DNA of 33,567 bases from Gammaproteobacteria bacterium (GTDB taxonomy: Bacteria > Pseudomonadota > Gammaproteobacteria > Steroidobacterales > Steroidobacteraceae), in contig JAOUGW010000009.1 in assembly GCA_029865465.1 (NCBI GenBank), forward strand, positions 1 to 33,567. Direction: 5' to 3'. Positions 10,226 through 18,790 of the stretch are shown here, piece after piece. Below the pieces are notes generated by a model. That model was not told the origin of the DNA. It saw only the letters and a program-made list of their open reading frames with translations, and made no database searches. Numbering within the stretch: position 1 is the stretch's first letter; each line of letters opens with the position of its first letter. A program made the position numbers and the translations under genes.

Positions 10226-10240
10226 GCCACGGGCAGGTCC

Positions 10241-10834
10241 ATGTTGCGCATGCGTCCGCTGCTGGCTGCCCTGGTTTGTGCCCTGCTCGTGACGGGTTGC
10301 GTGACGGCTCCGATGGGCCGCCCGCCCGAATCGCGAACGGCCGACCCCGCGCAACTCACTCAATGGCTGGCCAAGGGACGCATTGCCCTTGCTGCGCAAG
10401 GCGAGGGCGGCAGCGGCAGCTTCGTCTGGCAGCAGCGCTCCGAGCGCACGGAACTCACCGTGCGCGGGCCACTGGGTGCGGGCGGGTTGGCGCTGGTCAC
10501 GGACGGCGCGACGATCGAACTGTCTGACGGTGCGGGTAAGCCCCTCGATGGCGAGGCCGCGCGGGCCGAACTCGAGCGTCGGCTCGGCGTGAAGCTGCCC
10601 CTGGCCGAACTCCGTTACTGGATGCTCGGTGTGCCGGCGCCCGACCGCCCGGGCAGCGGGCCGGTGCAAACCAGGCCGGGTTCGGCGCCCGGGTTCGTCC
10701 AGGGCGGCTGGGTCGTCAGTTATGAGGAGCTGAAATCGCAGGCGGGCTGGAGCCTGCCCGCGCGCCTGACGGCCACGACCAACGGGGCACGGGTGAGAAT
10801 CGTCGTCGACGACTGGATCCTGCCGGCTCCATGA
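10241..10834 (+). CDS. lolB: Outer-membrane lipoprotein insertase LolB
   Basis: 197-aa lipoprotein with a signal ending LLVTGC (Cys20 lipidated). The mature part of about 178 residues has the LolB-type half-barrel pattern, for example LAKGRIALAAQGEGGSGSF and a middle section FVWQQRSERTELTVRGPLG. LolB accepts lipoproteins from LolA in the periplasm and inserts them into the inner leaflet of the outer membrane. Sequence identity to E. coli LolB is low, but position immediately before ispE, length (E. coli 207) and lipobox all agree. GGGCAGG precedes the ATG at 10241. Its stop overlaps the ispE start as ATGA. Confidence 0.88.
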   Translation: MLRMRPLLAALVCALLVTGCVTAPMGRPPESRTADPAQLTQWLAKGRIALAAQGEGGSGSFVWQQRSERTELTVRGPLGAGGLALVTDGATIELSDGAGKPLDGEAARAELERRLGVKLPLAELRYWMLGVPAPDRPGSGPVQTRPGSAPGFVQGGWVVSYEELKSQAGWSLPARLTATTNGARVRIVVDDWILPAP

Positions 10835-11721
10835 ACCGCTCGCTGGGATACCCCGCGTCGTGGCCTGCGCCGGGCAAGCTGAACCTGTTCCTCCACGTCG
10901 TCGGGCGCCGGGCCGACGGCCATCACGAGCTGCAGACGGCGTTTCAGTTCATCGACCTTTGCGACTCGATCCGCTTTTACCAGCGGCCGCCCGGCGTCAT
11001 TGAAAGGCTGGGCGCCCTCCCGGGAGTCGCGGCCGAGGATGACCTCGTCGTGCGAGCCGCCCGTCGCCTGGCGGCCGCCGCGGCGGAAAGCGGGGTGCCC
11101 CTGGTGCACGGAGTGGCGATCGAAGTTGAAAAGCGGCTTCCCATGGGTGGCGGTGTGGGCGGCGGCAGCTCCGACGCCGCGACGGTGTTGGTCGCGCTGA
11201 ACCAGTTATGGGAAACCGGCTTCGCCAGCGAGCGCCTGGCCGAGCTCGGGCTGGGCCTCGGTGCCGACGTGCCTGTTTTTGTGCACGGCCGCGCGGCCTG
11301 GGCCGAAGGCGTGGGCGAACGGCTGGCGCCGGTCGACTTCCCGGAGCCCGTCTACCTGCTGCTGCAGCCCGGGGTCGCCATCAGCACGGCTGAAGTGTTC
11401 AAAGCCCCTGAATTGACAAGGGATTCTCCGATCATCACAATTGCCGGCTTCCTGCAGACCGGCGGCCGGAATGACTGTGAACCCGTGGTCCGGCGTCGGT
11501 ACCCGGACGTTGCGGGCGCGCTCGACTGGCTCGGTCGTCACGGGCCCGCACGACTTACGGGCACCGGCTCCTGTGTCTTCGCGCCGATGACGGATGCGGC
11601 GCATGCGGCCGCGGTGCTCGCGGGCAAGCCACGCGAGTGGCGGGGATGGATTACGCGTGGTCTCAACCGGTCGCCACTCGCTGCGCGTCTGCAGTTCGAG
11701 CGGCAGGTCGGGCCGGGATGA
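10831..11721 (+). CDS. ispE: 4-diphosphocytidyl-2-C-methyl-D-erythritol kinase
   Basis: 296-aa GHMP-family kinase of the MEP isoprenoid pathway. It phosphorylates the 2-hydroxyl of CDP-methylerythritol using ATP. The N-terminal PGKLNLFLHVVGRRADGHH contains the substrate-binding Lys16 and His residues. The ATP loop is PMGGGVGGGSSDAA (104-117), and the catalytic Asp is in LGADVPVF (about Asp146). Length is close to E. coli IspE (283). It starts at ATG 10831 inside the lolB stop (ATGA overlap), so the two are translationally coupled. tRNA-Gln follows 56 nt after its stop, the usual gammaproteobacterial arrangement. Confidence 0.96.
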   Translation: MNRSLGYPASWPAPGKLNLFLHVVGRRADGHHELQTAFQFIDLCDSIRFYQRPPGVIERLGALPGVAAEDDLVVRAARRLAAAAAESGVPLVHGVAIEVEKRLPMGGGVGGGSSDAATVLVALNQLWETGFASERLAELGLGLGADVPVFVHGRAAWAEGVGERLAPVDFPEPVYLLLQPGVAISTAEVFKAPELTRDSPIITIAGFLQTGGRNDCEPVVRRRYPDVAGALDWLGRHGPARLTGTGSCVFAPMTDAAHAAAVLAGKPREWRGWITRGLNRSPLAARLQFERQVGPG

Positions 11722-11777
11722 TGCGGCTGGTGACGGTTCGAGGGCGGTACGACGACGGGCTTGAGCAACGAACGCGT

Positions 11778-11852
11778 TGGGGTGTCGCCAAGTGGTAAGG
11801 CAGCGGGTTTTGATCCCGCCATTCGGAGGTTCGAATCCTTCCACCCCAGCCA
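11778..11852 (+). tRNA. tRNA-Gln (UUG anticodon)
   Basis: 75-nt cloverleaf including an encoded CCA end. Acceptor arms TGGGGTG (11778-11784) and CACCCCA (11842-11848) pair perfectly, with discriminator G at 11849. The anticodon stem GCGGG/CCCGC encloses loop TTTTGAT with anticodon TTG at 11810-11812, and a T loop TTCGAAT is present. It reads CAA and, by wobble, CAG. It sits between ispE and prs with no clear terminator on either side, so it is probably cut from a longer operon transcript. Confidence 0.97.
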
Positions 11853-11878
11853 ACCGAGATTACGGGAGAGGCGCGTAG

Positions 11879-12832
11879 ATGGACGGCCCCATGATGGCGG
11901 TGTTTACGGGCAACGCGAACCCGCAGCTCGCGCAGGACATCGCGCGCTACCTGCAGGTGCCGCTGGGCCGCGCCCACGTCGGTCGCTTCAGTGACGGCGA
12001 AGTCACGGTCGAACTGATGGAGAACGTGCGCGGGCGCGACGTCTTCATCCTGCAGTCGACGTGCCCGCCGGCGAACGATCACCTGATGGAGCTGCTGGTG
12101 ATGGCCGATGCGTGCCGGCGCGCTTCGGCCGCCCGCATCACCGCCGTGATGCCGTATTTCGGCTACGCCCGCCAGGATCGCCGCCCGCGCGCCACGCGCG
12201 TCGCGATCACGGCCAAGGTGGTGGCCAACATGGTGGCCGGGGTGGGCGTGCATCGGGTGCTGACGGTCGACCTGCACGCGGACCAGATCCAGGGGTTCTT
12301 CGACATCCCCGTGGACAACGTTTATTCGTCGCCGGTGCTGCTCGGCGAAGTATGGCGGCAGAAGTACGACGACCTCGTGGTCGTCTCGCCGGACGTCGGC
12401 GGCGTGGTGCGCGCACGGGCGATCGCGAAGCGCCTCGACGACGCGGACCTCGCGATCATCGACAAGCGTCGCGCGCGGGCCAACGTGTCGGAAGTGATGA
12501 ACATCATCGGCGAGGTCGAGGGCAAGAGCTGCGTCCTCGTCGACGACATGGTGGATACCGCGGGCACGCTGTGCCACGCGGCGAAGGCGTTGAAGGACCA
12601 CGGCGCGAAGCGCGTGGTGGCCTACATCACCCACCCGGTGCTTTCGGGCCCCGCGGTGGACCGCATCGAGGCTTCGGCGCTCGACGAGCTGGTGGTGACG
12701 GACACGATCCCGCTGCGTGAGAACGCGCAGGCGTGCCGCAAGATCCGCCAGTTGTCGGTCGCGGGCCTGCTCGCCGAGACGATGCGGCGTATCCGGGACG
12801 AGGAGAGCGTCAGCTCGCTCTACCTGGACTGA
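11879..12832 (+). CDS. prs: Ribose-phosphate diphosphokinase (PRPP synthetase)
   Basis: 317-aa housekeeping PRPP synthetase (E. coli 315) that transfers pyrophosphate from ATP to ribose-5-phosphate, feeding purine, pyrimidine, His, Trp and NAD synthesis. Canonical class I motifs are intact: GRFSDGE (35-41), the ATP loop [18 protein letters not shown] (96-113), [11 protein letters not shown] (131-141) and the ribose-5-phosphate loop [13 protein letters not shown] (219-231). The start ATG 11879 follows GGGAGAGG at good spacing. It lies between tRNA-Gln and rplY, as in many gammaproteobacteria. A second, diverged paralogue is present at 26436. Confidence 0.97.
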   Translation: MDGPMMAVFTGNANPQLAQDIARYLQVPLGRAHVGRFSDGEVTVELMENVRGRDVFILQSTCPPANDHLMELLVMADACRRASAARITAVMPYFGYARQDRRPRATRVAITAKVVANMVAGVGVHRVLTVDLHADQIQGFFDIPVDNVYSSPVLLGEVWRQKYDDLVVVSPDVGGVVRARAIAKRLDDADLAIIDKRRARANVSEVMNIIGEVEGKSCVLVDDMVDTAGTLCHAAKALKDHGAKRVVAYITHPVLSGPAVDRIEASALDELVVTDTIPLRENAQACRKIRQLSVAGLLAETMRRIRDEESVSSLYLD

Positions 12833-12841
12833 CTTTGGTGT

Positions 12842-12868
12842 CGTCGAGTACTGGTCGCGGACTCGACG
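12842..12868 (+). promoter_or_regulatory. Stem-loop between prs and rplY
   Basis: CGTCGAGT (12842-12849) and ACTCGACG (12861-12868) form a perfect 8-bp stem with an 11-nt loop, followed by GCTTGTTGTTGT. There is no proper U-tract, so it may be a weak or partial terminator or a leader structure affecting L25 synthesis. Only the fold itself is seen. Confidence 0.4.
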
Positions 12869-12895
12869 GCTTGTTGTTGTCAACTGGAGATACTC

Positions 12896-13618
12896 ATGAA
12901 AACCGCTTTCGAACTCGTCGCCGAGTTCCGTGACGCGCAGGGCAAAGGTGCGAGCCGCCGCCTGCGTCACGCGAACAAGGTCCCCGCCATCCTCTACGGT
13001 GGCCACCGTGATGCGCGCGCGCTGTCGCTCGATCACACCAAGCTGCTGCTGCTGCTCGACAACGAGCGCTTCTACTCGACGATCATCAACCTGAGGGTCG
13101 GCGAGCTGAACCAGGCGGCGATCCTCAAGGACGTGCAGCGTCACCCGGCGAGGAACGCAATCGTTCACATCGACCTGCAGCGCGTCCTCGACGACGAGAA
13201 GATCCGCATCACGATCCCGCTGCACTACAAGGGCGAGGCCGGTTCGCCGGGCGTCAAGAAGGGCGGCGTGGTTTCGCACCTGCGCAACGAGGTCGAGATC
13301 ACCTGCCTGCCGAAGGACCTGCCGGAGTTCATCGAGGTCGACCTGTCGGCTGTTGATCTGAACCAGATGCTGTACCTTGCGGATCTCAACGTGCCGGCAG
13401 GCGTCGAGGTCCCCGAGCTGACGCATGGCCGCAACGCGCCGATCGTCTCGATCCACCACGCGCGCGCAGCCGAAGAGCCGGAAGCGGTGGCGGGTGCCGA
13501 AGCGGCAGCGGGAGCTGCGCCTGCGGCGACTCCGGCGGCGGGTGCGGCAGCGGCCAAGCCGGCGGCAGGTGCGGCAGCAGCCAAGCCGGCCGAAGCCAAG
13601 AAGGACGCCAAGAAGTAA
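12896..13618 (+). CDS. rplY: 50S ribosomal protein L25/general stress protein Ctc
   Basis: 240-aa long form of L25, which binds 5S rRNA. Residues about 1-95 are the L25 core (FRDAQGKGASRRLRHANKVP near the start). Residues about 96-185 are the TL5/CTC C-terminal domain with the GVKKGGVVSHLRNEVEI block. From about 190 to the end is a low-complexity tail of Ala, Gly, Pro and Lys, with near-repeats of AAGAAAAKP, ending KKDAKK. Such tails are common in CTC-type L25 but vary in length. GGAGA precedes the ATG. The gene is followed by a strong intrinsic terminator. Confidence 0.95.
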   Translation: MKTAFELVAEFRDAQGKGASRRLRHANKVPAILYGGHRDARALSLDHTKLLLLLDNERFYSTIINLRVGELNQAAILKDVQRHPARNAIVHIDLQRVLDDEKIRITIPLHYKGEAGSPGVKKGGVVSHLRNEVEITCLPKDLPEFIEVDLSAVDLNQMLYLADLNVPAGVEVPELTHGRNAPIVSIHHARAAEEPEAVAGAEAAAGAAPAATPAAGAAAAKPAAGAAAAKPAEAKKDAKK

Positions 13619-13628
13619 CGCGAACGCT

Positions 13629-13651
13629 CCGGCCGCAGTGCATGCGGCCGG
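13629..13651 (+). promoter_or_regulatory. Perfect hairpin just after rplY
   Basis: CCGGCCGCA (13629-13637) and TGCGGCCGG (13643-13651) form a perfect 9-bp stem with a 5-nt GTGCA loop, 10 nt past the rplY stop. There is no U-tract directly after it. It probably works with the terminator immediately downstream, or stabilises the mRNA 3' end. Confidence 0.55.
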
Positions 13652-13657
13652 GGGGAG

Positions 13658-13696
13658 CGGGCCGTCCTGCACGGGGCGGCCCGACTTTCGTTTTTT
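13658..13696 (+). terminator. Intrinsic terminator of the rplY transcript
   Basis: CGGGCCG (13658-13664) pairs with CGGCCCG (13677-13683), followed by ACTTTCGTTTTTT (13684-13696). This is a strong stem plus a six-T run. It ends only 18 nt before the pth ATG, so pth must rely on readthrough or on a promoter inside this region. Confidence 0.85.
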
Positions 13697-13714
13697 CCAG
13701 GCAGAACGATCATC

Positions 13715-14305
13715 ATGGCCGGCACACCGTTGCAGATCGTGGTCGGGCTCGGCAATCCGGGACCCGAGCACCGGCTCACGCGCCACAACGCGGGATTCTG
13801 GTTCGTCGACGCGCTTGCCTACCGGCACGGCGCGCAGTTTCGTGCGCACGCGCGCTACCAGGGCGAGATCGCCAGGGTGGTCGTCGAGGGCACGGAGCTG
13901 GTGCTGCTGAAGCCGCAGACGTACATGAACCGCAGCGGTCTTTCGATCCGCGCGCTCATGGATTACATCAAGGCGCCCGTGTCGGCCGTGCTCGTCGTGC
14001 ACGACGACCTCGACCTGCCTTGCGGCGTCGCGCGACTCAAGCTCGGCGGCGGTCACGGCGGCCACAACGGCCTGCGCGACACCATCACCCACTGCGGTGC
14101 CGAATTCTGGCGCCTGCGGCTCGGCATCGGCCATCCGGGCGACAAGTCGCAGGTCATCGATTACGTGCTGCAGCGTGCACGGCCGGACGAGGAGAACGCC
14201 ATCGTCGATGCAATCGACGCCGGTCTCGACTCGCTCTCCCTGCTGCTGCGCGAAGGCGCCGAGAAGGCGATGAACCGCCTCCATACCAAAGCGATCAGCG
14301 AGTAG
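13715..14305 (+). CDS. pth: Peptidyl-tRNA hydrolase
   Basis: 196-aa esterase (E. coli 194) that releases tRNA from prematurely dropped peptidyl-tRNA in the cytoplasm. Conserved residues are visible: [10 protein letters not shown] with Asn14, RHNAGFW with catalytic His24, [10 protein letters not shown] with Asn72, VVHDDLDLP with Asp97 and [12 protein letters not shown] with Asn118. Start is ATG 13715; no strong ribosome site is seen, and the rplY terminator lies immediately upstream. ychF follows after 10 nt, forming the frequent pth-ychF pair. Confidence 0.96.
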   Translation: MAGTPLQIVVGLGNPGPEHRLTRHNAGFWFVDALAYRHGAQFRAHARYQGEIARVVVEGTELVLLKPQTYMNRSGLSIRALMDYIKAPVSAVLVVHDDLDLPCGVARLKLGGGHGGHNGLRDTITHCGAEFWRLRLGIGHPGDKSQVIDYVLQRARPDEENAIVDAIDAGLDSLSLLLREGAEKAMNRLHTKAISE

Positions 14306-14315
14306 CCACCAGACC

Positions 14316-15413
14316 ATGGGCATCAAGTGCGGCATCGTCGGCCTCCCCAACGTGGGCAAGTCGACGCTCTTCAACGCGGTCACGCAGGCGCAGAACGCCG
14401 CGGCCGCGAATTATCCGTTCTGCACGATCGACCCGAACGTGGGCGTCGTGCCGGTGCCGGACCTGCGCCTCAAGGCGCTGGCCGACATCGTCAAGCCCGA
14501 GAAGATCCTGCCCACGACGGTCGAGTTCGTCGATATCGCCGGCCTCGTGGCGGGTGCGTCGAAAGGCGAAGGGCTCGGCAACAAGTTCCTGGCGCACATC
14601 CGTGAAACCGATGCCATCGCGCACGTGGTGCGCTGCTTCGTCAACGACGACATCGTGCACGTCGCGGGCCGCATCGACCCGCTCGGCGACATCGACGTCA
14701 TCAACACCGAACTCGCGCTCGCCGACCTCGACACCGTCGAGCGTGCGCACCGCCGCGCCGAGAAGGACGCCAAGACGGGCGACAAGGACGCCGTGCGCCT
14801 GCGCGACCTCCTGAAGCGCATGCAGGAGCACCTCGATGCGGGCAAGCCGGCGCGCACTCTGCCGCTCGACCCGCTCTCGGAGCGCCCGCTGCTGCGCGAC
14901 TGCCACCTGCTCACGCTCAAGCCGATGATGTACGTGGCCAACGTGGCCGAGGGCGGCTTCGCGAATAATCCGTACCTCGACGCGGTGCGCGAACGCGCTG
15001 CGACCGAAGGCGCGGACGTCGTGCCCGTGTGCGCCGCGATCGAAGCCGAGATCGCGCAGCTCGACGAGGGCGATCGCCTCGCGTTTCTCGAGGAACTCGG
15101 GCTGCACGAGCCGGGCCTCGACCGCGTCATCCGCGCGGCGTATCACCTGCTCGGATTGCTGACGTTCTTCACGGCGGGCCCAAAGGAAGTGCGAGCCTGG
15201 ACGACGCACCTCGGTGCGCATGCACCGCAGGCGGCCGGCGAGATCCACACGGACTTCGAGAAGGGCTTCATCCGCGCCGAGGTGATCGCCTACAGCGACT
15301 TCATCGCCTGCAAGGGCGAGCAGGGCGCGAAAGAGGCCGGCAAGATGCGGCTCGAGGGCAAGGAGTACGTCGTGCGCGAGGGCGACGTGATGCACTTCCG
15401 CTTCAACGTCTGA
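14316..15413 (+). CDS. ychF: Redox-responsive ATPase YchF (OLA1 family)
   Basis: 365-aa Obg-like P-loop protein (E. coli 363). The G1 loop is GLPNVGKS (9-16) and [11 protein letters not shown] forms switch I. The G4 equivalent is NVAEG (about 208-212) instead of NKxD, the feature that makes the family prefer ATP over GTP. A coiled-coil insertion lies in the middle ([20 protein letters not shown] region), and a TGS domain is at the C-terminus (about 280-365). Family members bind ribosomes and affect stress responses and translation initiation. It is cotranscribed with pth (10-nt gap) and converges with the exported protein gene at 15600. Confidence 0.96.
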   Translation: MGIKCGIVGLPNVGKSTLFNAVTQAQNAAAANYPFCTIDPNVGVVPVPDLRLKALADIVKPEKILPTTVEFVDIAGLVAGASKGEGLGNKFLAHIRETDAIAHVVRCFVNDDIVHVAGRIDPLGDIDVINTELALADLDTVERAHRRAEKDAKTGDKDAVRLRDLLKRMQEHLDAGKPARTLPLDPLSERPLLRDCHLLTLKPMMYVANVAEGGFANNPYLDAVRERAATEGADVVPVCAAIEAEIAQLDEGDRLAFLEELGLHEPGLDRVIRAAYHLLGLLTFFTAGPKEVRAWTTHLGAHAPQAAGEIHTDFEKGFIRAEVIAYSDFIACKGEQGAKEAGKMRLEGKEYVVREGDVMHFRFNV

Positions 15414-15415
15414 CG

Positions 15416-15592
15416 CTCACCTCGCCTGCGCGTGCAATCGGCCGCAGGCCGGGTGAGGGTCGTGGCGTCCGATCCGACCTGTCCTGTCGCGCTTGGAAAG
15501 GCAGACACGCGCGCGCCAAGACAGGTCGGATCGGACCCCTGCGCCTCGCGCGACCTGTCGCCGCAACCTTCTCCCGCGGACGCGGGCGAGAG
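15416..15592. repeat. Palindrome cluster between convergent genes
   Basis: Three dyads fill the gap after ychF. First, CTCACCTCGCCTGCG (15416-15430) matches the reverse complement of 15443-15457 at 13 of 15 positions. Second, GTCCGATCCGACCTGTC (15467-15483) has a perfect 17-nt complement at 15520-15536 with a 36-nt spacer, in which CTTGG/CCAAG can also pair. Third, CCGCG/CGCGG with flanking CTC/GAG folds a short hairpin at about 15570-15592. No clear U-tract follows, so classical termination is not obvious. The element could be a bidirectional terminator or mRNA stabiliser, or a REP-like dispersed repeat. Confidence 0.7.
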
Positions 15593-15599
15593 AGACGCT

Positions 15600-16958
15600 T
15601 CAGTGCGGCACGGCGTCCTTCACGACGTCCAGCGCGTCCATCAGGCCGAACTTCTTCTTTTTCTTCGGCTGCTCGGCCGGTGCCGTGACGTCAGTGGACG
15701 AGCCTTCGCCGCCCTCCGCGGAGCCGTCTTCCACCGCGTCGCCACCGCCCATCGCCGGCATGCCCAGCATCGTGAAGGCCACCGACTTCACGCGCACCTT
15801 GAGCGCCCAGTCGGGTTCCCAGGCGATCTTCGGGTCCGTTGGACGCGGCGGGTGCGCAAGGTTCAACTCCGTGCCGTACGCAATCATGCGCAGCATTGCG
15901 CCCGCTGATTCCTCGCCATCGCCGAAGATGCCCTTCGGCACGTCGCAACGGGTCGTCGTCGGTGGCAGCAGCACTTTCTCCTTCAGCCACTGGTCGACTG
16001 ACTTGTTGGTCTGGTAGTCGACGAGACCGAAGCCGGAGTCGGGCAGTTCGCTCGATGTCCACAGCGTCATTTCGGCCCCTTCGCCGGACTCGTCGCCCTT
16101 GCCGCCCATGGCGGCAATGAAGTAGCCGCGCGCCGTGGGCAGCGCCTGCCAGCTGAGCTGTGTCACGCCGTTCGCTTGCGCCTGCTGCAGGGCGATTGCC
16201 GGCATGATGTCCTGCGCCGGCGGCAGCGTGAACTTGAAGCTCTCAGGCACGCCCTGGCCGGTGAACGAGTGCTCGCCCGCGAACGTTGCGCCGTCGGGCA
16301 CGAGGCGGTTGTCGACGGGATTCGGCCAGACGGGACGGCCCGGTGCCGAATGCGTGCCGCGCTGCGTGGCGCGCCGGCCCTTGAAGATGTCGCCGAACTC
16401 CTTGATCGTGCTCGTCTCGAAGTCCACGACCTTCGGCTGCCCCGGCCGGATGGTCGTCCCGCAGCCCCAGTAGAGCTTGATCTTGCCTTTTGGTTGCTCG
16501 GTCGGCTCCTCGATGGAATCATCCCCGCGGTCGGTGGGAACCGGCTTGGCCTGCGGCAGTACCTTGAGTTGCAGTGTCGGCGCAAGCTTGGTGCCCGGCG
16601 GCACGGCCTGCAGGGCTTCGGCGAGGCTCGGGTTGCGGCTGGTGCGCAGCGTCACGTCGACGTAGCTGCCGCTGCCGCCCGCACGCGTCAGGCCGAACTG
16701 GTTCCCCTTCTTTTTTCCGCCGAACAGTGCCGACATCGGCGTGTCGCCGCCGCCGCCGCCCATCATCATGCCGGCCATGCCGCCCATCCCGCCGGGCGAC
16801 GCGAACGTGGCGATGTCGATCCAGCCCTGGGCGATCGGGGGCTTGTCGGGCGGGCGGACCGGCGCGGGCTGTTGCGCCCACGCGGCAGGCGTCAGGGCGG
16901 CGGATACGAGGGTGCAGGCCATCAGGAAACGCTGGAAGCTGGTCGAGGCGTGGTTCAC
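15600..16958 (-). CDS. Exported protein of unknown family
   Basis: 452-aa predicted periplasmic or secreted protein that I cannot assign to a family. I start at GTG 16958, which has a very good GGAGGAGA six bases upstream and gives a clean signal peptide (cleavage after AWA at about residue 27); the longer ORF start has neither. After the signal come a proline-rich stretch, a Gly/Met-rich run (about 50-72, GGMGGMAGMMMGGGGG) and GGKKKG. The middle has beta-rich sequence (YVDVTLRTS, KIKLYWGCGTTI, QAQANGVTQLSWQALPTARGYF), the last resembling a fibronectin-III or carbohydrate-type beta sandwich. The tail is acidic, then KKKKKFGLMDALDVVKDAVPH. It is transcribed towards ychF. No function can be given. 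Confidence 0.7.
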   Translation of the reverse strand: MNHASTSFQRFLMACTLVSAALTPAAWAQQPAPVRPPDKPPIAQGWIDIATFASPGGMGGMAGMMMGGGGGDTPMSALFGGKKKGNQFGLTRAGGSGSYVDVTLRTSRNPSLAEALQAVPPGTKLAPTLQLKVLPQAKPVPTDRGDDSIEEPTEQPKGKIKLYWGCGTTIRPGQPKVVDFETSTIKEFGDIFKGRRATQRGTHSAPGRPVWPNPVDNRLVPDGATFAGEHSFTGQGVPESFKFTLPPAQDIMPAIALQQAQANGVTQLSWQALPTARGYFIAAMGGKGDESGEGAEMTLWTSSELPDSGFGLVDYQTNKSVDQWLKEKVLLPPTTTRCDVPKGIFGDGEESAGAMLRMIAYGTELNLAHPPRPTDPKIAWEPDWALKVRVKSVAFTMLGMPAMGGGDAVEDGSAEGGEGSSTDVTAPAEQPKKKKKFGLMDALDVVKDAVPH

Positions 16959-17050
16959 GGCAGTCTCCTCCGGACGAATGACCCATTGCTCTGCGTCTAA
17001 GTTTCGCACGACACCTCGCCGACAGCACCTGCGGAAAGCCATCCCCGACC

Positions 17051-17079
17051 TTGACGAGGGGCCTGACCCTCCGGACAAT
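17051..17079 (+). promoter_or_regulatory. Likely sigma70 promoter of the tRNA-CAU gene
   Basis: TTGACG (17051-17056) and GACAAT (17074-17079) are separated by 17 bp, matching sigma70 at 5 of 6 and 4 of 6. Transcription would begin near 17086, about 44 nt before the tRNA. The GC-rich stretch just after the -10 resembles the discriminator of stringently controlled stable-RNA promoters, which is inference. Confidence 0.45.
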
Positions 17080-17129
17080 TCGCGGTCCCCAGCGGCCCGC
17101 ATCCTGCCCGGCCGCAATCCGAACCTCGT

Positions 17130-17197
<68 letters not shown>

Positions 17198-17206
<9 letters not shown>

Positions 17207-17857
17207 AATCCACTTCCCGGTCGACGCGTCCATTGGCGTGCGCGCCGATGGGCTGGCAGCGAGCGTCAGCAGCAACCCCGCCAGGATGCCGACCGTGGCC
17301 ATGCCGATGTCTTTCTGCGCGTCCCACTCATCTCCCTGGGTCCCGAGGTAGGCCACGCCGAGGTCGCCGCCGAATATTTCCGCCGCCCCCCATTCGATCA
17401 GCTCGTAGACGACCGAGTGCGCCATGAGAAACGTCACGGGCATGACGTAGCGCCAGATGCGCTGTGGACTGGCGCGCGCCGCGAACAATTCCCACACCGC
17501 CGGGAACATCAGCAGCCCGTAGCAGAAGTGCACGAAGCGGTCGTAGTGGTTGCGGCCTGCCGCCGGGCCCGGTCCGGTCCCTGCGCCCTGCAGGTGCAAC
17601 CACTCGCGCCAGGGCACCTCGCTGTAGGTGTAGTGCGCGCCGATCTCATGCAGCACGAAGAAAACGAAGACGCACGTGTACGCGCGGTTGGAGAAACGCA
17701 GGGTGCGCGACGTCGCCACCAACAGGGGCACGGCGACGAAGACCAGCACGTTCTCGAGCAGCCAGTCCTGCCGGTAGGACGGCGCGATCGCCAGCGCGGC
17801 CCAGATTGCGCTGAAGGCGAGCAGCAGGACCGCGGGGTAACGTTCTGCAGGTTTCAT
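17198..17857 (-). CDS. DUF2238 (YjdF-like) inner membrane protein
   Basis: 219-aa polytopic membrane protein with about six hydrophobic segments. It carries family-typical motifs: FFVLHEIGAHYTYSEVP (about 66-82), NHYDRFVHFCYGLL (about 103-116), VVYELIEWGAAE (about 149-160) and YLGTQGDEWDAQKDIGMA (about 170-187). The conserved His, Glu and Asp residues at membrane borders suggest metal or proton handling, but no biochemical role is established to my knowledge. Its last four codons and TGA (WIWW-stop) lie at and inside the 3' end of the convergent tRNA gene, so transcription of each runs antisense to the other. Confidence 0.85.
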
Positions 17858-18003
17858 CCGGGGCCGCCTTCTGATCGGGCAGGCCCATTATGCGGGCGCT
17901 GCCGGGCGGTTGTAAGCGGGCGCTCCCGAAGGGCCTGACGCCGGCAGTGGCGTGCCGGATGGTCGCGATGACGGGAGCCGCGAGGCGCGGCATCATCCGG
18001 CGC

Positions 18004-18222
18004 ATGGAAACCCGCATCCCCGACTTCGGCGACGTGGTTGGCCTCACGCGGCTCTACCGGCAGACCATCGACATCATCCGCTCGATGGACATCGCCGAGT
18101 CGGACAAGCAGGCACTGATCGCGGAGATCGAGGCGCAGTACAAGGCGGCGAAGGCGGCGGCGGAGTCCGGTGACGACTCGCAGTTCTGGCCGCTGAAGCC
18201 GCCGGGGACGAAGAGCGGATAA
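18004..18222 (+). CDS. Small hypothetical protein (72 aa)
   Basis: 72-aa protein from ATG 18004 (METRIPDFG...). The ORF track extends 38 codons upstream, but that segment is Arg/Pro-rich and looks non-coding. The chosen part is a soluble helical sequence: DVVGLTRLYRQTIDIIRSM, then an amphipathic, Ala/Lys-rich helix ALIAEIEAQYKAAKAAAE, then a Pro/Gly tail. No motif or family is recognised and the ribosome site is weak. It is divergent from the DUF2238 gene and converges with the 139-aa membrane protein, 24 bp away. Confidence 0.5.
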   Translation: METRIPDFGDVVGLTRLYRQTIDIIRSMDIAESDKQALIAEIEAQYKAAKAAAESGDDSQFWPLKPPGTKSG

Positions 18223-18246
18223 CTGAATCGCGACGGGGGGCGTCGT

Positions 18247-18666
18247 CTAATCGAAGTAGCGGCGACCCTGGTTGGAGCCCGCCTGGCCCTGGCCCGCGCC
18301 GAGAGCCGGATTCCTCCGGATCTGGTACATGAAGAACAGGGCCGCCGGGATGAGCAGAACCAGCAGGATCCCCATGAGATAGAGAGCGAAGTTACCTGGC
18401 GTGAAACTCTGCACGTTGAATTCAAGCTGGAGTCGGTCGATGAAGAAGAAAGCGCGCCTGGTCTCGACGAATACCATGAATGCGCCAAGTCCTGCGCCGA
18501 GGAGGAATAGGGCCGAAACCACCGCGGCCTGATAGCGGCTGAGGCGGCTGCCGGCGAAATAGGCCGTCACCAGATAGCCGGTAATCAATGTCAGCAGGAC
18601 CCCAAACGCGGTGACGCCGTTCGACACGGCGAGCAAGTGAAGTTGCCAGAGTTCTGCCTGGGTCAT
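18247..18666 (-). CDS. Small three-helix membrane protein (hypothetical)
   Basis: 139-aa protein with three likely transmembrane helices (about 12-38, 45-67 and 92-116). A soluble stretch between helices two and three (about 68-91, with ETRRAFFFIDRLQLEFN) precedes a Gly/Gln-rich, basic C-terminal tail (about 117-139). ATG 18666 has GGGAG nine bases upstream, so expression is credible. No family recognised. It is the last gene of a minus-strand run that includes the GT-DgkA fusion, 124 bp upstream, so a membrane or envelope role is plausible but not shown. Confidence 0.65.
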   Translation of the reverse strand: MTQAELWQLHLLAVSNGVTAFGVLLTLITGYLVTAYFAGSRLSRYQAAVVSALFLLGAGLGAFMVFVETRRAFFFIDRLQLEFNVQSFTPGNFALYLMGILLVLLIPAALFFMYQIRRNPALGAGQGQAGSNQGRRYFD

Positions 18667-18790
18667 TGCCGGATCTCCCGAAGTAGTGGCGTCAGTGCAA
18701 GTGCTGCAAGTCAGCCTGATTCACATCGTCCCCATTTCAGCCCGTCACAGCGTCGCCGTCGCAGCCGCTGCACCGATGCGGCTGCGGCAG

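Noticed and set aside
11663-14383. 906-aa minus-strand ORF
   Set aside because: It lies antisense to ispE, tRNA-Gln, prs, rplY and pth, which are all unmistakable. It is His/Arg/Asp-rich with no domain, a GC-rich shadow frame.
18762-18784. CAGCCGC/GCGGCTG hairpin after the GT-DgkA stop
   Set aside because: A 7-bp stem with no T-run on the transcript side; cannot be called a terminator.
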